Part shown: positions 9,108 to 18,606 of the stretch, one piece after another | How the letters are laid out: each line of letters begins with the position of its first letter | Numbering within the stretch: the first letter of the stretch is position 1 | NCBI GenBank assembly: GCA_016872415.1 | Contig: VGZX01000016.1 | Location: 1 to 35,083, forward strand | Direction of reading: 5' to 3' | Source: SAR202 cluster bacterium | GTDB lineage: Bacteria > Chloroflexota > Dehalococcoidia > Lucifugimonadales > Australimonadaceae | Length of the DNA: 35,083 nucleotides | Notes under the pieces: generated by a model | Database searches by the model: none | The model's input: the letters and a program-made list of their open reading frames with translations, nothing else | Told to the model about the DNA's origin: nothing | Made by a program: the position numbers and the translations under genes

Positions 9108-9965
9108 TTACACCGGCACGGAGAGCTTCTGGCGGATGCTTTTCAATATGTCGATGTTGCGCGCGTCGGGGCCGGTGCCCTCGAAGCCCGGCACTTCCAG
9201 GTAGAAGGGCACGTCGCGGAAGGCGGGGTGCGCCAGGATGGCCTCGAACGCCGCGATGCCCATGCGGCCCTCGCCGAGGTTCTCGTGGCGGTCGACCCCG
9301 GCGCCGAGCGCCGGCTTGCTGTCGTTGCAGTGGACGGCGACGAGGTGGCGCGCGCCGATTTCGCGCTCGAACTCCGCCATGGTCGCGGCCACGCCCGCGG
9401 GCGTCGTGAGGTCGTAGCCGGCGGCAAAGGCGTGCTGCGTGTCGAGGCAGACCTTGAGGCGGGGGCTGGCGACCTCGCGCAGCAGCGCGCCGATCTGCTG
9501 GAACTTGGAGCCGACGTGGTCGCCCATGCCGGCGCTGTTCTCGATGATGAGCAGCGTGTCGTCCGGCGAGTTGTCGAGCACGCGGTTGAGCGACTCGCAC
9601 ACCTGGCGGAAGCACGCCTCGAAGCCCCGGCCTCGGTGGCTGCCGAGGTGGAAGATGGTGCCCATGACGCCGAGGTCGTGGGCGGCGTTCATGTAGCTGA
9701 CGAGCGATTGGGTGCCCTTGCGGGCCAGCTCGACATCGGGGCTGCCGAGGCTGATGAGGTATACGCCGTGGAAGGCGTTGGGGCCGATGCCGTGCTCGCG
9801 GGCCTTCGTCTTGAAGTCGGCGGCGACCTTCTCGTCGATGGGCTTGAAGGCCCAGCCCTGCGGGGGTGATGGGAAGATCTGCACCGCCTCGGCGCCGATC
9901 TCCAGCGCGCGGTCGATGGCCTTGTCCAGCCTGCCGGATGCCGAAACGTGCGCGCCGATACGCAT
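9108..9965 (-). CDS. nfo: Deoxyribonuclease IV (endonuclease IV, AP endonuclease)
   Basis: 'MRIGAHVSASGRLDKAIDRA', 'FHGVYLISLGSP', 'TIFHLGSHRG', 'LLIIENSAGMGDHVGSKFQQIGAL', 'VCLDTQHAFAAGYD', 'HCNDSKPALGAGVDRHENLGEG'. Confidence 0.96.
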   Translation of the reverse strand: MRIGAHVSASGRLDKAIDRALEIGAEAVQIFPSPPQGWAFKPIDEKVAADFKTKAREHGIGPNAFHGVYLISLGSPDVELARKGTQSLVSYMNAAHDLGVMGTIFHLGSHRGRGFEACFRQVCESLNRVLDNSPDDTLLIIENSAGMGDHVGSKFQQIGALLREVASPRLKVCLDTQHAFAAGYDLTTPAGVAATMAEFEREIGARHLVAVHCNDSKPALGAGVDRHENLGEGRMGIAAFEAILAHPAFRDVPFYLEVPGFEGTGPDARNIDILKSIRQKLSVPV

Positions 9966-10038
9966 CGCCGATCTCCCGAGGGACGTTCGGTCGAAAGACT
10001 ACTTTAGCGTGGCGGCACCGCCGCGGGTAGCCGTTGGG

Positions 10039-11007
10039 CTAGCGCGCGGCCTGCTGGACGCCCGCCGGCTGCTTGCGCCCGAACCGGAACAGGCGTCCCA
10101 CCTCGCCCTCCTCCCACGACACGAGCAGCGAGCTCGCGATGAAGATGGAGCTGTAGGTGCCGACGGTGATGCCGGCCGCGAGCGCGATGATGAGCGGGCG
10201 GATGCTCTCGCCGCCGAACAGCAGCAGCGCGACGACGACGATGAGCGTCGTCATGCCGGTGATGAGCGAGCGCCCCAGCGTCTCGCGGATGCTGGTGGCG
10301 ACGGCCTCGGCCATGGTGGCGTTGGGGAACTTCGCCACGTTCTCGCGCAGGCGGTCGAACACGACGATGGTGTCGTTGACCGAATAGCCGACAACGGTGA
10401 GGACGCCGCTGATGAACATGGCGTTGACTTCGAGGTTCCAGACTTTGCCGCCGAGCGAGAAGACGCCCAGCACGATGATGACGTCGTGGAGCAGCGCGAC
10501 GATGGCCGTCGCGCCCCAGCGGAAGGGCTTGGGCATGCCGCGGAAGGCCCACGCGACGTAGAAGAGGATGGCGAAGGCGGCGACGATGACGGCGATGATG
10601 GCATTGCGGACGTTTTCGCCGCCGATGATGCCCGACACGGAATCGAAGCCGGTGATGGTGGAGGGGGCGATGGCGTCGAACGCCTCCTCCAGCTGCTGGC
10701 GGTCGCCAGGGTTGGCGACGGTGCCGTCGGGGTTCAGCGTGGGCGGCCGCAGCTCGGCGGTGCGGATGAAGTATTCGCGCGCGTCGATGCGCTGCACCAC
10801 GAAATCGAGCTGGCCGGCGGCGCGGACGGCCCCGCGCACTTGCTCGGCGGTCACGTCTTGCTCGAACTCGACGGTGATGGCGGTGCCGCCGGCGAAGTCG
10901 ATGCCGACGCGGAAGGCGGGCGGCGTGATGATGGACACCAGGGCGAGAAGCACCACGGCGAAGGATGCGATGTAGAACCAGCGGCGGTTACGCAGCAACG
11001 TGATCAT
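10039..11007 (-). CDS. secF: Protein translocase subunit SecF
   Basis: 'FRVGIDFAGGTAITVEF', 'VGYSVNDTIVVFDRLREN', 'TLGRSLITGMTTLIVVVALLLFGGESIR'. Start ATG 11007 overlaps the SecD stop (TAATG). Confidence 0.96.
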   Translation of the reverse strand: MITLLRNRRWFYIASFAVVLLALVSIITPPAFRVGIDFAGGTAITVEFEQDVTAEQVRGAVRAAGQLDFVVQRIDAREYFIRTAELRPPTLNPDGTVANPGDRQQLEEAFDAIAPSTITGFDSVSGIIGGENVRNAIIAVIVAAFAILFYVAWAFRGMPKPFRWGATAIVALLHDVIIVLGVFSLGGKVWNLEVNAMFISGVLTVVGYSVNDTIVVFDRLRENVAKFPNATMAEAVATSIRETLGRSLITGMTTLIVVVALLLFGGESIRPLIIALAAGITVGTYSSIFIASSLLVSWEEGEVGRLFRFGRKQPAGVQQAAR

Positions 11008-12377
11008 TAGGCGCCTCGCTCCGCGGCAGGCGTGCGCGGTGTCTCGGGCGCTCTGCCGTGAACTGACTCGGGGGTGAACAATTTGGGCATGCGCCCCAGC
11101 GGCGTGACCGCCATGAGCACCATGAAGTTGCGGCTGATGGTGATGGCCGAGAACATGCTGATGAGCACGCCGAGCGACAGCGTGACCGCGAACCCGGTGA
11201 CGGCCGTGTTGGCCGACTGCTGGCCGAAGAAGAAGAGGATGGCGGCGGTGATGAGCGTGGACACGTTCGAGTCGCGGATGGACGACCAGGCGCGGTTGAA
11301 CCCGATTTGTATGGCGAGCGCCAACGACCGCCCGATGCGGAGCTCTTCCTTGACGCGCTCGAAGATGAGGACGTTGGCGTCGAGCGCCATGCCGAGCGAG
11401 AGGATGAAGCCCGCGACGCCCGCGAGGCTGAGCGTGACCGGCAGCAGCTTGAAGACCGCCAGCACGATGGCGATGTAGCACAGGAGCGCGAGGCCGGCGA
11501 CGACGCCCGACATGCGGTAATAGGCGGCCATGAAGAAGACGACGAGCGCGAAGCCGATGATGCCCGCGATGAGGCTTTCGCGGAGCGACTGCTCGCCCAG
11601 CGAGGGCGCGACCACTTGCGTCGACAGCCCGCTGATGGGCACCGGCAGGCGGCCGGACTCGATCTGTATGGCGATGTCGCGCGCTTCCGTCGCGGTGAAG
11701 CCGCCCTGGATGATGCCGCTGCCTGTGAGGATGGGCGAGCTGACCACGGCGGACACCAAGACCTCGTCGTCGAGCTTGAACGCGAGCTGGTCGGGCGAAT
11801 CGGTGTTGAGCGTGTTGAAGATGCGCTGGGTGAGCTGAGCGAAATCGCGCGTGGCATCGCCCGTCATTTGGAACGAGATGATCCAGCGCTCCGTCACCTG
11901 GTCGGTGGTGGCGGCGGCGCTCTCCAGGCTGCCGCCGGTGAGGCCGGTCGGCTTGTCCTTGAGTTGCGTGCAGGCGCGGTCGAAACAGACGCGCTCGACG
12001 ATTTCGAGGCTGGCGGTTTCGCCGATGACGCGCTTGGCGCGCTCGATGTCGGTGACGCCGGGCAGCTGGATGATGAGGCGGTCGTTGCCCAGACGCTGAA
12101 TCGTGGGCTCGCTGACGCCAAGGCTGTTGATGCGGCGGGAGATGGTCTGGACGAGGCCGTCCATGTTGTCCTCGGTGGGGGCCACCTCCTCGCTGCCCGC
12201 CTGGTAGACGAGGTGGGAGCCGCCGGCCAGGTCGAGGCCGAGCTGGAGGCCGAGGATGCGGTCGCTGCCGCGATCGAAGCTACCGATGTGGATGCGCTGC
12301 ACGGCGAGCGCGGCGACCGAGAGACCGACGACGACGACGATGAACAGCAGGGACTTCCAGTTGAGGCGTCGGAGCAC
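11007..12377 (-). CDS. secD: Protein translocase subunit SecD
   Basis: 'LGLDLAGGSHLVYQ', 'ISRRINSLGVSEPTIQRLGNDRLIIQLPGV', 'GFILSLGMALDANVLIFERVKEELRIGRSLALAIQIGFNRAWSSIRDSNVSTLITAAILF'. Confidence 0.97.
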   Translation of the reverse strand: MLRRLNWKSLLFIVVVVGLSVAALAVQRIHIGSFDRGSDRILGLQLGLDLAGGSHLVYQAGSEEVAPTEDNMDGLVQTISRRINSLGVSEPTIQRLGNDRLIIQLPGVTDIERAKRVIGETASLEIVERVCFDRACTQLKDKPTGLTGGSLESAAATTDQVTERWIISFQMTGDATRDFAQLTQRIFNTLNTDSPDQLAFKLDDEVLVSAVVSSPILTGSGIIQGGFTATEARDIAIQIESGRLPVPISGLSTQVVAPSLGEQSLRESLIAGIIGFALVVFFMAAYYRMSGVVAGLALLCYIAIVLAVFKLLPVTLSLAGVAGFILSLGMALDANVLIFERVKEELRIGRSLALAIQIGFNRAWSSIRDSNVSTLITAAILFFFGQQSANTAVTGFAVTLSLGVLISMFSAITISRNFMVLMAVTPLGRMPKLFTPESVHGRAPETPRTPAAERGA

Positions 12378-12390
12378 GATGAAGCACCTT

Positions 12391-13893
12391 TCAGGGCACC
12401 GGTGCGGTGGCGTTGGATTTCATGAGGCGTTTCGCCAAGGCGAGCGCCTGTCGTTTGGTCGATATATCGCCGGCGCCCACGGCTTCGTGCACCGCGTCGA
12501 GCAGGCGTCCGAGTGCCGGTCCGGGCGGGAGCCCGAGCGCCCGCATCAGGTCGTGACCATCCACCACGCGGCGCGCCTTCGCGACGGCGCCGCGGGCCTC
12601 GTGGCCTTCGAGCACACAAGTGGCGATTCTAACACGCTCCCGCCACCGCGGAAACTCCACCAGCGGGCCGCGTGCGGCCAAATAGTCGGCCAGGCTCAGA
12701 TACACCGTGTCGACCGCCGCCCCTTCCAGGTCGCGGTAATACTTCCATGTCGCCCGCCGCGACGGCAGCCGCCCATGGGGCGCGAGCTGGCTCGGACGCA
12801 GGTGCTCGGCGACCATGAGCCGGACGTGCTCGACCGCCAGGTTGCTGAAGCGCAGCCGCCGCAAGATGTCGCGGGCCATCTCGGCCCCCCGTTCCGGATG
12901 GCCGAGGAACCGCACGCGCCCTGTGGCATCGGGCGCCTTCGTGGCGGGCTTCGCCGCGTCGTGCAGCAGCGCGGCCAGCTTGAGGAACGTGGCGCGCGGG
13001 TGGCCGTGCGCGAAAGCGGCGCCGTGGAAGCGGGTCTCGATCTCGCGGCTCCACGGAACGATCTCCGCCATGCCGGCGGGCAGCCCATCGCGTCGCAGCA
13101 CTCGCTCGGCGAAGCCGACGGTGTGGATGCCGTGCGGCAGCACGTTCCAGTAGTGCTCCTTGGGCTGCGTGCAATCGCGCCCCGCCTCCAACTCGGGGAC
13201 CAGCGTGGTCAGCAGGCGCGCGTCGTCGAGCGCCAGCAGCGCATCGCCCGGCTCCGGCACGTCCAGCAGCTTCAGCATCTCTTCTTGCAAGCGTTCCGGC
13301 GCGACGCGCGGCAGCAGGTGGGCATCGCGGCGCAGGGCATCGACGGTCGCGCCGTCGATACGCAGGCCGCGGGCGAAGGCGATCCGCACCGCGCGCAGGA
13401 GGCGGCTGGGGTCGTCGGATAGGGCGGACGGCGATGCCAGCCGCAGGGCGCCGTCGGCCAGGTCGCGCGCGCCGGAGAGGGGGTCGATGATGGCGGAGCG
13501 CCAGCCGCGCTCGCCAAACGCGTCGACCGGCACGGCCATGGCGTTGACGGTGAAGTCGCGCAGGGCCAAGTCCCGCTCGACGGTGGGGGCCTTGAGCTCC
13601 GTCACGTCGACTTGGGCGTGCGGCGCGCCCTTGCCGTCCAGCGGCACGACGATGCGCGATGCGCGGCGAAGGGCGTCGCGCGTGACCGCGACACCGCCGG
13701 CGGAGGCGGCCAGGGCGTCGGCGAAGGCGAACGCGTCGCCGTCGAGGGCGATGTCGAGATCGGCGACGCGCATGCCCAGCAGCGCGTCGCGGACGCTGCC
13801 GCCGACGATGTATGCGGGGGCGCCCATCGCGGCGCTCAACGAGCGGATGTGCGCGAGCAGCGATCGGAGCGCCGGGGAGATGACGGCGGCCAT
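12391..13893 (-). CDS. CCA tRNA nucleotidyltransferase / poly(A) polymerase family protein with HD domain
   Basis: 'AYIVGGSVRDALLGMRVADLDIALDGDA', 'RDFTVNAMAV', 'LRLASPSALSDDPSRLLRAVRIAFARGLRID', 'LAALLHDAAKP'. Confidence 0.93.
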   Translation of the reverse strand: MAAVISPALRSLLAHIRSLSAAMGAPAYIVGGSVRDALLGMRVADLDIALDGDAFAFADALAASAGGVAVTRDALRRASRIVVPLDGKGAPHAQVDVTELKAPTVERDLALRDFTVNAMAVPVDAFGERGWRSAIIDPLSGARDLADGALRLASPSALSDDPSRLLRAVRIAFARGLRIDGATVDALRRDAHLLPRVAPERLQEEMLKLLDVPEPGDALLALDDARLLTTLVPELEAGRDCTQPKEHYWNVLPHGIHTVGFAERVLRRDGLPAGMAEIVPWSREIETRFHGAAFAHGHPRATFLKLAALLHDAAKPATKAPDATGRVRFLGHPERGAEMARDILRRLRFSNLAVEHVRLMVAEHLRPSQLAPHGRLPSRRATWKYYRDLEGAAVDTVYLSLADYLAARGPLVEFPRWRERVRIATCVLEGHEARGAVAKARRVVDGHDLMRALGLPPGPALGRLLDAVHEAVGAGDISTKRQALALAKRLMKSNATAPVP

Positions 13894-13906
13894 GATGGAG
13901 GCGCGG

Positions 13907-14086
13907 CTAATCGGGCGACGCTTGGTGCGGCGAGACCATGCAGGATGCGTCGACGCGGATGAGGTCGTGGCCCCGCTCGCGGCACGGCTCCGGCTCGATG
14001 TCGGGCTGATAGACGGCCCAGCACGTCTCGCACTCGAAGCCGTGGGCCTCGCCGACGGCCGTGTATTCGGCGCGCGTCATGCTCAT
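13907..14086 (-). CDS. Small Cys-containing hypothetical protein (59 aa)
   Basis: MSMTRAEYTAVGEAHGFECETCWAVYQPDIEPEPCRERGHDLIRVDASCMVSPHQASPD; ATG 14086 overlaps the def stop (ATGA); CxxC plus CxxxxH. Confidence 0.6.
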   Translation of the reverse strand: MSMTRAEYTAVGEAHGFECETCWAVYQPDIEPEPCRERGHDLIRVDASCMVSPHQASPD

Positions 14087-14652
14087 CGCAACGTCTCCTG
14101 CTTGCTCGCCGCCTCGACCGCGCGGGGCCCGGGCTCCGGCGCGACCTCGCCCTCGCCGTCTTCCTCTTGCCCCACTTCGACTTCGTACAAGTCGGCCTTG
14201 TCGCGGATGTAGTCGATGTAGAGCTTGCCGTCCAGGTGGTCGCACTCGTGTTCCAGGGCCTGCGCGAGCAGGTCGGTTTCGCCCTTGAAGCGGATGCGCT
14301 TGCCATGCCGGTCGAGCGCCTGGCCCCACACGCGCTCGGCGCGGAGGATTTGGCCTTGCCAGCCGGGCATGCTCAGGCAGCCCTCGACGACTTCGCGCTC
14401 GCCTTCCTTGCGGGTGAGCTCCAGGTTCAAGAGCACCAACGGCTCCGGGTCGTCCGGGCGCTGGATGATGGCGATGCGGTGCAGCGAGCCGACCTGGTTG
14501 GCGGCGATGCCGACGCCACGGTAGTGGTACATCGACTCGATCATGTCGTCGATCAGCCGTTGTATCTCCGGGGACTGAAGGTCTTTCACCTTCCTGGCCT
14601 TCTTCCGGAGGATGGGGTCCTTGTCTATGTAATGCATGGGCAAGACGGCCAT
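14083..14652 (-). CDS. def: Peptide deformylase
   Basis: The three deformylase motifs: GVGIAANQVG, EGCLSMPG, LEHECDHLDG. Confidence 0.97.
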   Translation of the reverse strand: MAVLPMHYIDKDPILRKKARKVKDLQSPEIQRLIDDMIESMYHYRGVGIAANQVGSLHRIAIIQRPDDPEPLVLLNLELTRKEGEREVVEGCLSMPGWQGQILRAERVWGQALDRHGKRIRFKGETDLLAQALEHECDHLDGKLYIDYIRDKADLYEVEVGQEEDGEGEVAPEPGPRAVEAASKQETLR

Positions 14653-14727
14653 GTCTTCACCTTCGTGAGCAACGTGCGGCAGGGAAAGTATACGGGTGCG
14701 CGTGGGGCGCCCGCCAGCGCGTGAGAA

Positions 14728-15537
14728 CTAGCCAATGATTTGATGGCAGCCTGTCGTATGAGGCACCAAAGCTCTCAAAGGCAAGCGGTATTTCCAGTGA
14801 TACGACGTCAAGTCTGGCTCTTTCGCCGTCACGTCCTTCCATGAACCTTGGTCGGTTGGATCTGTTGTCAACGAATAATGAGGACGGTGAATGCCATTAA
14901 TGGTGACCACCAATGCTTGGATCGGGCCTCCGACGGTCGGGTCGCCCTTCGTTTCGATAACGTCGTCGTGGAATGGTATGGCGAGCAACACACCCCAGCG
15001 ACGTGGATCGAGTGGTATCTCTTTGGCGGATCGAATAGTGTCCGCTATTACATGTTTCAGACCGGTTTGGTATCCTATATTCGTGGTGTCATCGCCGACG
15101 GCCACTACGCCACTTTGTGACTGCGCACTGAACTCCCGGTCGTAATCAAAGCAGAGTAAATATGAACGCCTTTTTACTACCGCACCTACAAGAGCATAGA
15201 GAAGGCCAACTGCCCTCCGCTCCCCGATTTCCTTGTATGTCCGCCTAAGTATCTCTTGGGTAACCTGGAGGCCTTGATGCCGATCCTTCTTGCGGCTTCG
15301 CTTCAGTCTTTCGGTCAGGCGCGCGAGCGCAAGCTCACCGCATTCCACGTCTCCCGCATAGGCGGCCACAGCATTTGGTGCCACCGCCAATAGCTTAATG
15401 CCTGCATCGAATGGAGGTATTCCCGGAGTTGTGTAACTCCAACGGCTGTCCGCAAGCACGATGACTCCCGTTTGCTCGGGATGCGACGAAGTTCCTACCA
15501 GGCCCAATGGAAAGCGAGCCGCAACTAGTAGCGTCAT
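14728..15537 (-). CDS. Predicted Ntn-hydrolase / proteasome-HslV-like protein
   Basis: 'M-TLLVAARF...GVIVLADSRW...IKLLAVAPNAVAAYAGDVECGELALARL...VGGPIQALVVTINGIHRPHYSL' resembles the proteasome beta/HslV pattern (T1...D17...K33, aGfaGd..da..l). Interval visibly less GC-rich than its neighbours. Confidence 0.75.
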   Translation of the reverse strand: MTLLVAARFPLGLVGTSSHPEQTGVIVLADSRWSYTTPGIPPFDAGIKLLAVAPNAVAAYAGDVECGELALARLTERLKRSRKKDRHQGLQVTQEILRRTYKEIGERRAVGLLYALVGAVVKRRSYLLCFDYDREFSAQSQSGVVAVGDDTTNIGYQTGLKHVIADTIRSAKEIPLDPRRWGVLLAIPFHDDVIETKGDPTVGGPIQALVVTINGIHRPHYSLTTDPTDQGSWKDVTAKEPDLTSYHWKYRLPLRALVPHTTGCHQIIG

Positions 15538-15549
15538 CAGCCGGTCCCT

Positions 15550-18027
15550 TCAGGTGGTGGTGAGGGGGTCGACGTCGACGGTCCATTTCGGCGGCACGGT
15601 CACGCGGTCCAGCAGCCGGGCGGGCTCGGCGCCGCGCAGCAGCAGGTGCCAGCGCCACCCGTTGCGCGAGCGCGGCGGATAGGCCGGCGCCGGGCCCACC
15701 ACGTCGATGCCGCCCATTCCCCAGGCGCGCGCCTCGCCCCGCAGGGCAACCGCCATGCGCATGGCCTCGCGGCGCGCCACGTCGGCGTCGGCGTGGGCGA
15801 ACACCATGCGCGCGAGCCTGCGAAACGGCGGGTTGCCCAAGGCCTCGCGCTGCTCGATCTCGCGCGCGTAGAAGGCCTCGTAATCTTGCCGGGCGGCCGC
15901 CCGCACGGCCTCGTGCTCCGGGTTGTAGGACTGCACGATCACCTTTCCGCGGTCGAGGCCGCGCCCCGCCCTGCCCGCCACCTGCATGAGCACCTGGAAC
16001 GTCCGCTCGCTCGACCGGTAGTCGGGCTCGTGCAGGCCAACATCGGCGAGGACGACGCCGACGAGGGTCACGGCCGGGAAGTGGAGGCCCTTCGCGATCA
16101 TCTGCGTGCCCACCAGCACGTCGGCGTGGCCCGAGGCGAACTGGTCGAGCAGCGCCTCGTGCGCGCGGGCATTGCCGGCGGTGTCGCGGTCCCACCGCAG
16201 CACGCGGGCGTTGGGCAGCAGCGCCCGCGCCTCGTCGACGATGCGCTGCGTGCCGACGCCCAGGTAGCGGATGTTGCGGCTGCGGCACCGGGGACATGTG
16301 GTGGGCACGGCGCGACGCCGGTTGCACTGGTGGCAGACCAGCGTGCCAAGGCCGTCGGCGCCGGCGTGGTAGGTGTAGGCGATGCCGCAGCGCGGGCAAC
16401 GCAGCACGTGGCCGCACGAGCGGCACTCGACGATGCTGGCCGCGCCTCGCCGGTTGAGGAACAGCACCGCTTGGTTGCCCGCCGCGAGGCACGCGCGCAG
16501 CGCGTCTTGCAGGGCGCCGCTGAACACGCCGCGGTTGCCCGCGCGCAGCTCGGCCCGCATGTCCACCAGGCGCACGTCGGCCAGGGGCACGGCGACGCCG
16601 GAGCGCTCGATACGTTGCGGCAGCACTAGGTGGCGGTAGACGCCGCGCCCGGCGTGCCAGCGAGAGGCGACGTCGGGCGTGGCGCTGCCCAGCACCACCA
16701 CGGCGCCGGTGAGCCGCGCCAGCTGTAACGCGACGTCGCGGGCTTGATAGCGTGGCTGCGACTCCTCCTGCTTGTAGGTCCACTCGTGCTCCTCGTCGAG
16801 CACGATGAGCCCAAGGTCGCCCTGCGGCGCGAAGATGGCGCCGCGCGAGCCGATGACGACGCCCGACCCGCCGTTGAAGCAGCGCCACCACTCATGCCGG
16901 TACTGCGCGTCGGTTAGCCCGCTGTGCACGATGCCGACCTGACCGGGAAAGCGATGGTTGAACTGCGCCAGCAGCTGCGGCGTGAGGGAGATTTCGGGCA
17001 CGAGCACGATGGAGCGCTTGCCGAGCGACAGACAGTGGGCCAGCGCCTGGAGGTATACCTCGGTCTTGCCGCTGCCGGTGACGCCCTGTAGCAGAAACGC
17101 GCGCGGTGCCACGTCGGGGGCGTTCATGGCTTCGCGAATGGCATCGAGCGCCGCCGCCTGCGCCGGCGTGGGCAGCAACGACGGCTGCTGCGCCACGATG
17201 GGCACCACCGGCTCGTGCGCGGCGGGCTCCGTGGCGATGGCGGCGAGGCCGCGGTGGACCAGTGCTTGCACGGCGTTGGGGCCGAACTCGCGCCGCGCGT
17301 CGGCGGCTGGATAGCCCTTCGCATGCTCGGCCACCCGCCTCGCCAGCGCGGACTGCCGTGGCGACTGCATGAGCGGCCCCTCGGCAGCGGCCAGCAGCGC
17401 CGGCACGTCGACGGCGGGCCGCAACACCTGCACCTCGCGCACGCGCAACGTCGGCTCTGGCGGGTCGGCCCGCTCGACGGCGCCGGCTTCCAGCAGGGCG
17501 CGCAGGGCGTTCGGCACCCACGGCCCGAAGCGCTTGCGGAGGGCGGCCGCGTCATGCGGGGCCGGGCGCTCGCGGAGGTAGGCGAGGAGGCCAAGCGTGC
17601 CGGGGGTGAGGCCGGCGGGCACTTCGACGCCGGGCAGGGCGCGCACGAGCGACTGCGACGCGGTGCGAAAGCCGGGCGGCAGCATGGGCGCCATCGCCTC
17701 GAACAGCGAGCAGCGGTAATGGCTGGCGATCCAGCGGGCCAGGGCGATCTGGACCTCGGCCAGCACGGGCTGGGGATGCGCCAGGCCGGCGATGGGCTTC
17801 ACGTAGGGGGCGTTCAGGTCGGCGGTGCGCCGCAGCACGATGCCGCGCGCGCGGCGCGGGCCAAAGGGCACGCGCACCAGGTGGCCCGGCCTCGCATCGA
17901 CCCCGGGCGGCACCGCGTAGATGAACACCTGCTCGCCGTGGGCGGCGGGCACGTCGACGACGACCTCGGCGTATGGCGGCGCGGCCGTCGGGAACAGGGT
18001 GGCTGGCTGGGGCGGATGCGTGAGCAA
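15550..18027 (-). CDS. priA: Primosomal protein N' (replication restart helicase PriA)
   Basis: 'FLLQGVTGSGKTEVYLQAL', 'IVLVPEISLTPQLLAQF', 'VIGSRGAIFAPQGDLGLIVLDEEHEWTYKQEE', zinc-binding 'CRSCGHVLRCPRCGIAYTYH...LVCHQCNRRRAVPTTCPRC', 'VGTQMIAKGLHFPAVTLVGVV'. Start (TTG 18027) uncertain. Confidence 0.97.
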   Translation of the reverse strand: MLTHPPQPATLFPTAAPPYAEVVVDVPAAHGEQVFIYAVPPGVDARPGHLVRVPFGPRRARGIVLRRTADLNAPYVKPIAGLAHPQPVLAEVQIALARWIASHYRCSLFEAMAPMLPPGFRTASQSLVRALPGVEVPAGLTPGTLGLLAYLRERPAPHDAAALRKRFGPWVPNALRALLEAGAVERADPPEPTLRVREVQVLRPAVDVPALLAAAEGPLMQSPRQSALARRVAEHAKGYPAADARREFGPNAVQALVHRGLAAIATEPAAHEPVVPIVAQQPSLLPTPAQAAALDAIREAMNAPDVAPRAFLLQGVTGSGKTEVYLQALAHCLSLGKRSIVLVPEISLTPQLLAQFNHRFPGQVGIVHSGLTDAQYRHEWWRCFNGGSGVVIGSRGAIFAPQGDLGLIVLDEEHEWTYKQEESQPRYQARDVALQLARLTGAVVVLGSATPDVASRWHAGRGVYRHLVLPQRIERSGVAVPLADVRLVDMRAELRAGNRGVFSGALQDALRACLAAGNQAVLFLNRRGAASIVECRSCGHVLRCPRCGIAYTYHAGADGLGTLVCHQCNRRRAVPTTCPRCRSRNIRYLGVGTQRIVDEARALLPNARVLRWDRDTAGNARAHEALLDQFASGHADVLVGTQMIAKGLHFPAVTLVGVVLADVGLHEPDYRSSERTFQVLMQVAGRAGRGLDRGKVIVQSYNPEHEAVRAAARQDYEAFYAREIEQREALGNPPFRRLARMVFAHADADVARREAMRMAVALRGEARAWGMGGIDVVGPAPAYPPRSRNGWRWHLLLRGAEPARLLDRVTVPPKWTVDVDPLTTT

Positions 18028-18034
18028 AAGGAAA

Positions 18035-18067
18035 GGCCTCCACCCGCACTATAGCGCGGTGAAGGCC
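18035..18067 (-). terminator. Intrinsic terminator between rplS and priA
   Basis: On the - strand: GGCCTTCACCGC-GCTATAGT-GCGGGTGGAGGCC (one G-U, one bulge), then TTTCCTTTT. Confidence 0.7.
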
Positions 18068-18091
18068 CATTGCGCCCTAGGCGGTTGTCCG

Positions 18092-18511
18092 TTACTCGCG
18101 CGTGGCCTCTGGGGACGTCCCCTTCGCGATGGCGGGCTTGCCGGAAGCGCCCTTGCCGCTTTTCGGGCCGTGGCTCAGCCGCTCCTTGATGCGGCTCTCC
18201 TTGCCCGACAGCCCGCGGAGGTAGTAGAGCTTCGCGCGGCGGACCTTGCCACGGCGCACCACGTCGACGCTCTCCAGCGTGGGGGAGTAGACCATGAACG
18301 TGCGCTCGACGCCGATGCCGGAGGCGATGCGGCGGACGGTGAACGACGACGATGGGCCGCCGGCGCGCTGGCGAATGACGACGCCCTGGAACGCCTGCGT
18401 GCGGACGCGGTCGCCTTCGTGGATGCGGACGTTCACCTTGACGGTGTCGCCAGGACGGAAGTCCTGGACCTTGGGGTTCTTTTCCAGGCTGACGAGGTTA
18501 CGGGCTTCCAT
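18092..18511 (-). CDS. rplS: 50S ribosomal protein L19
   Basis: '[32 protein letters not shown]', '[17 protein letters not shown]'-like, '[38 protein letters not shown]'. Start ATG 18511. Confidence 0.97.
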   Translation of the reverse strand: MEARNLVSLEKNPKVQDFRPGDTVKVNVRIHEGDRVRTQAFQGVVIRQRAGGPSSSFTVRRIASGIGVERTFMVYSPTLESVDVVRRGKVRRAKLYYLRGLSGKESRIKERLSHGPKSGKGASGKPAIAKGTSPEATRE

Positions 18512-18569
18512 GTCGCACCGGTGCTTTCTTCTTGATGGGGAATGCGCGAAAACGAGGCAGCAATGGCCA

Positions 18570-18599
18570 AGTATAGCGGAACGCCGCCATCGCGGGCAA
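18570..18599 (-). promoter_or_regulatory. Predicted sigma70-type promoter for rplS
   Basis: On the - strand: TTGCCC (18599-18594), 18-bp spacer, TATACT (18575-18570), about 60 nt upstream of the rplS start. Confidence 0.55.
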
Positions 18600-18606
18600 G
18601 GGCGCC

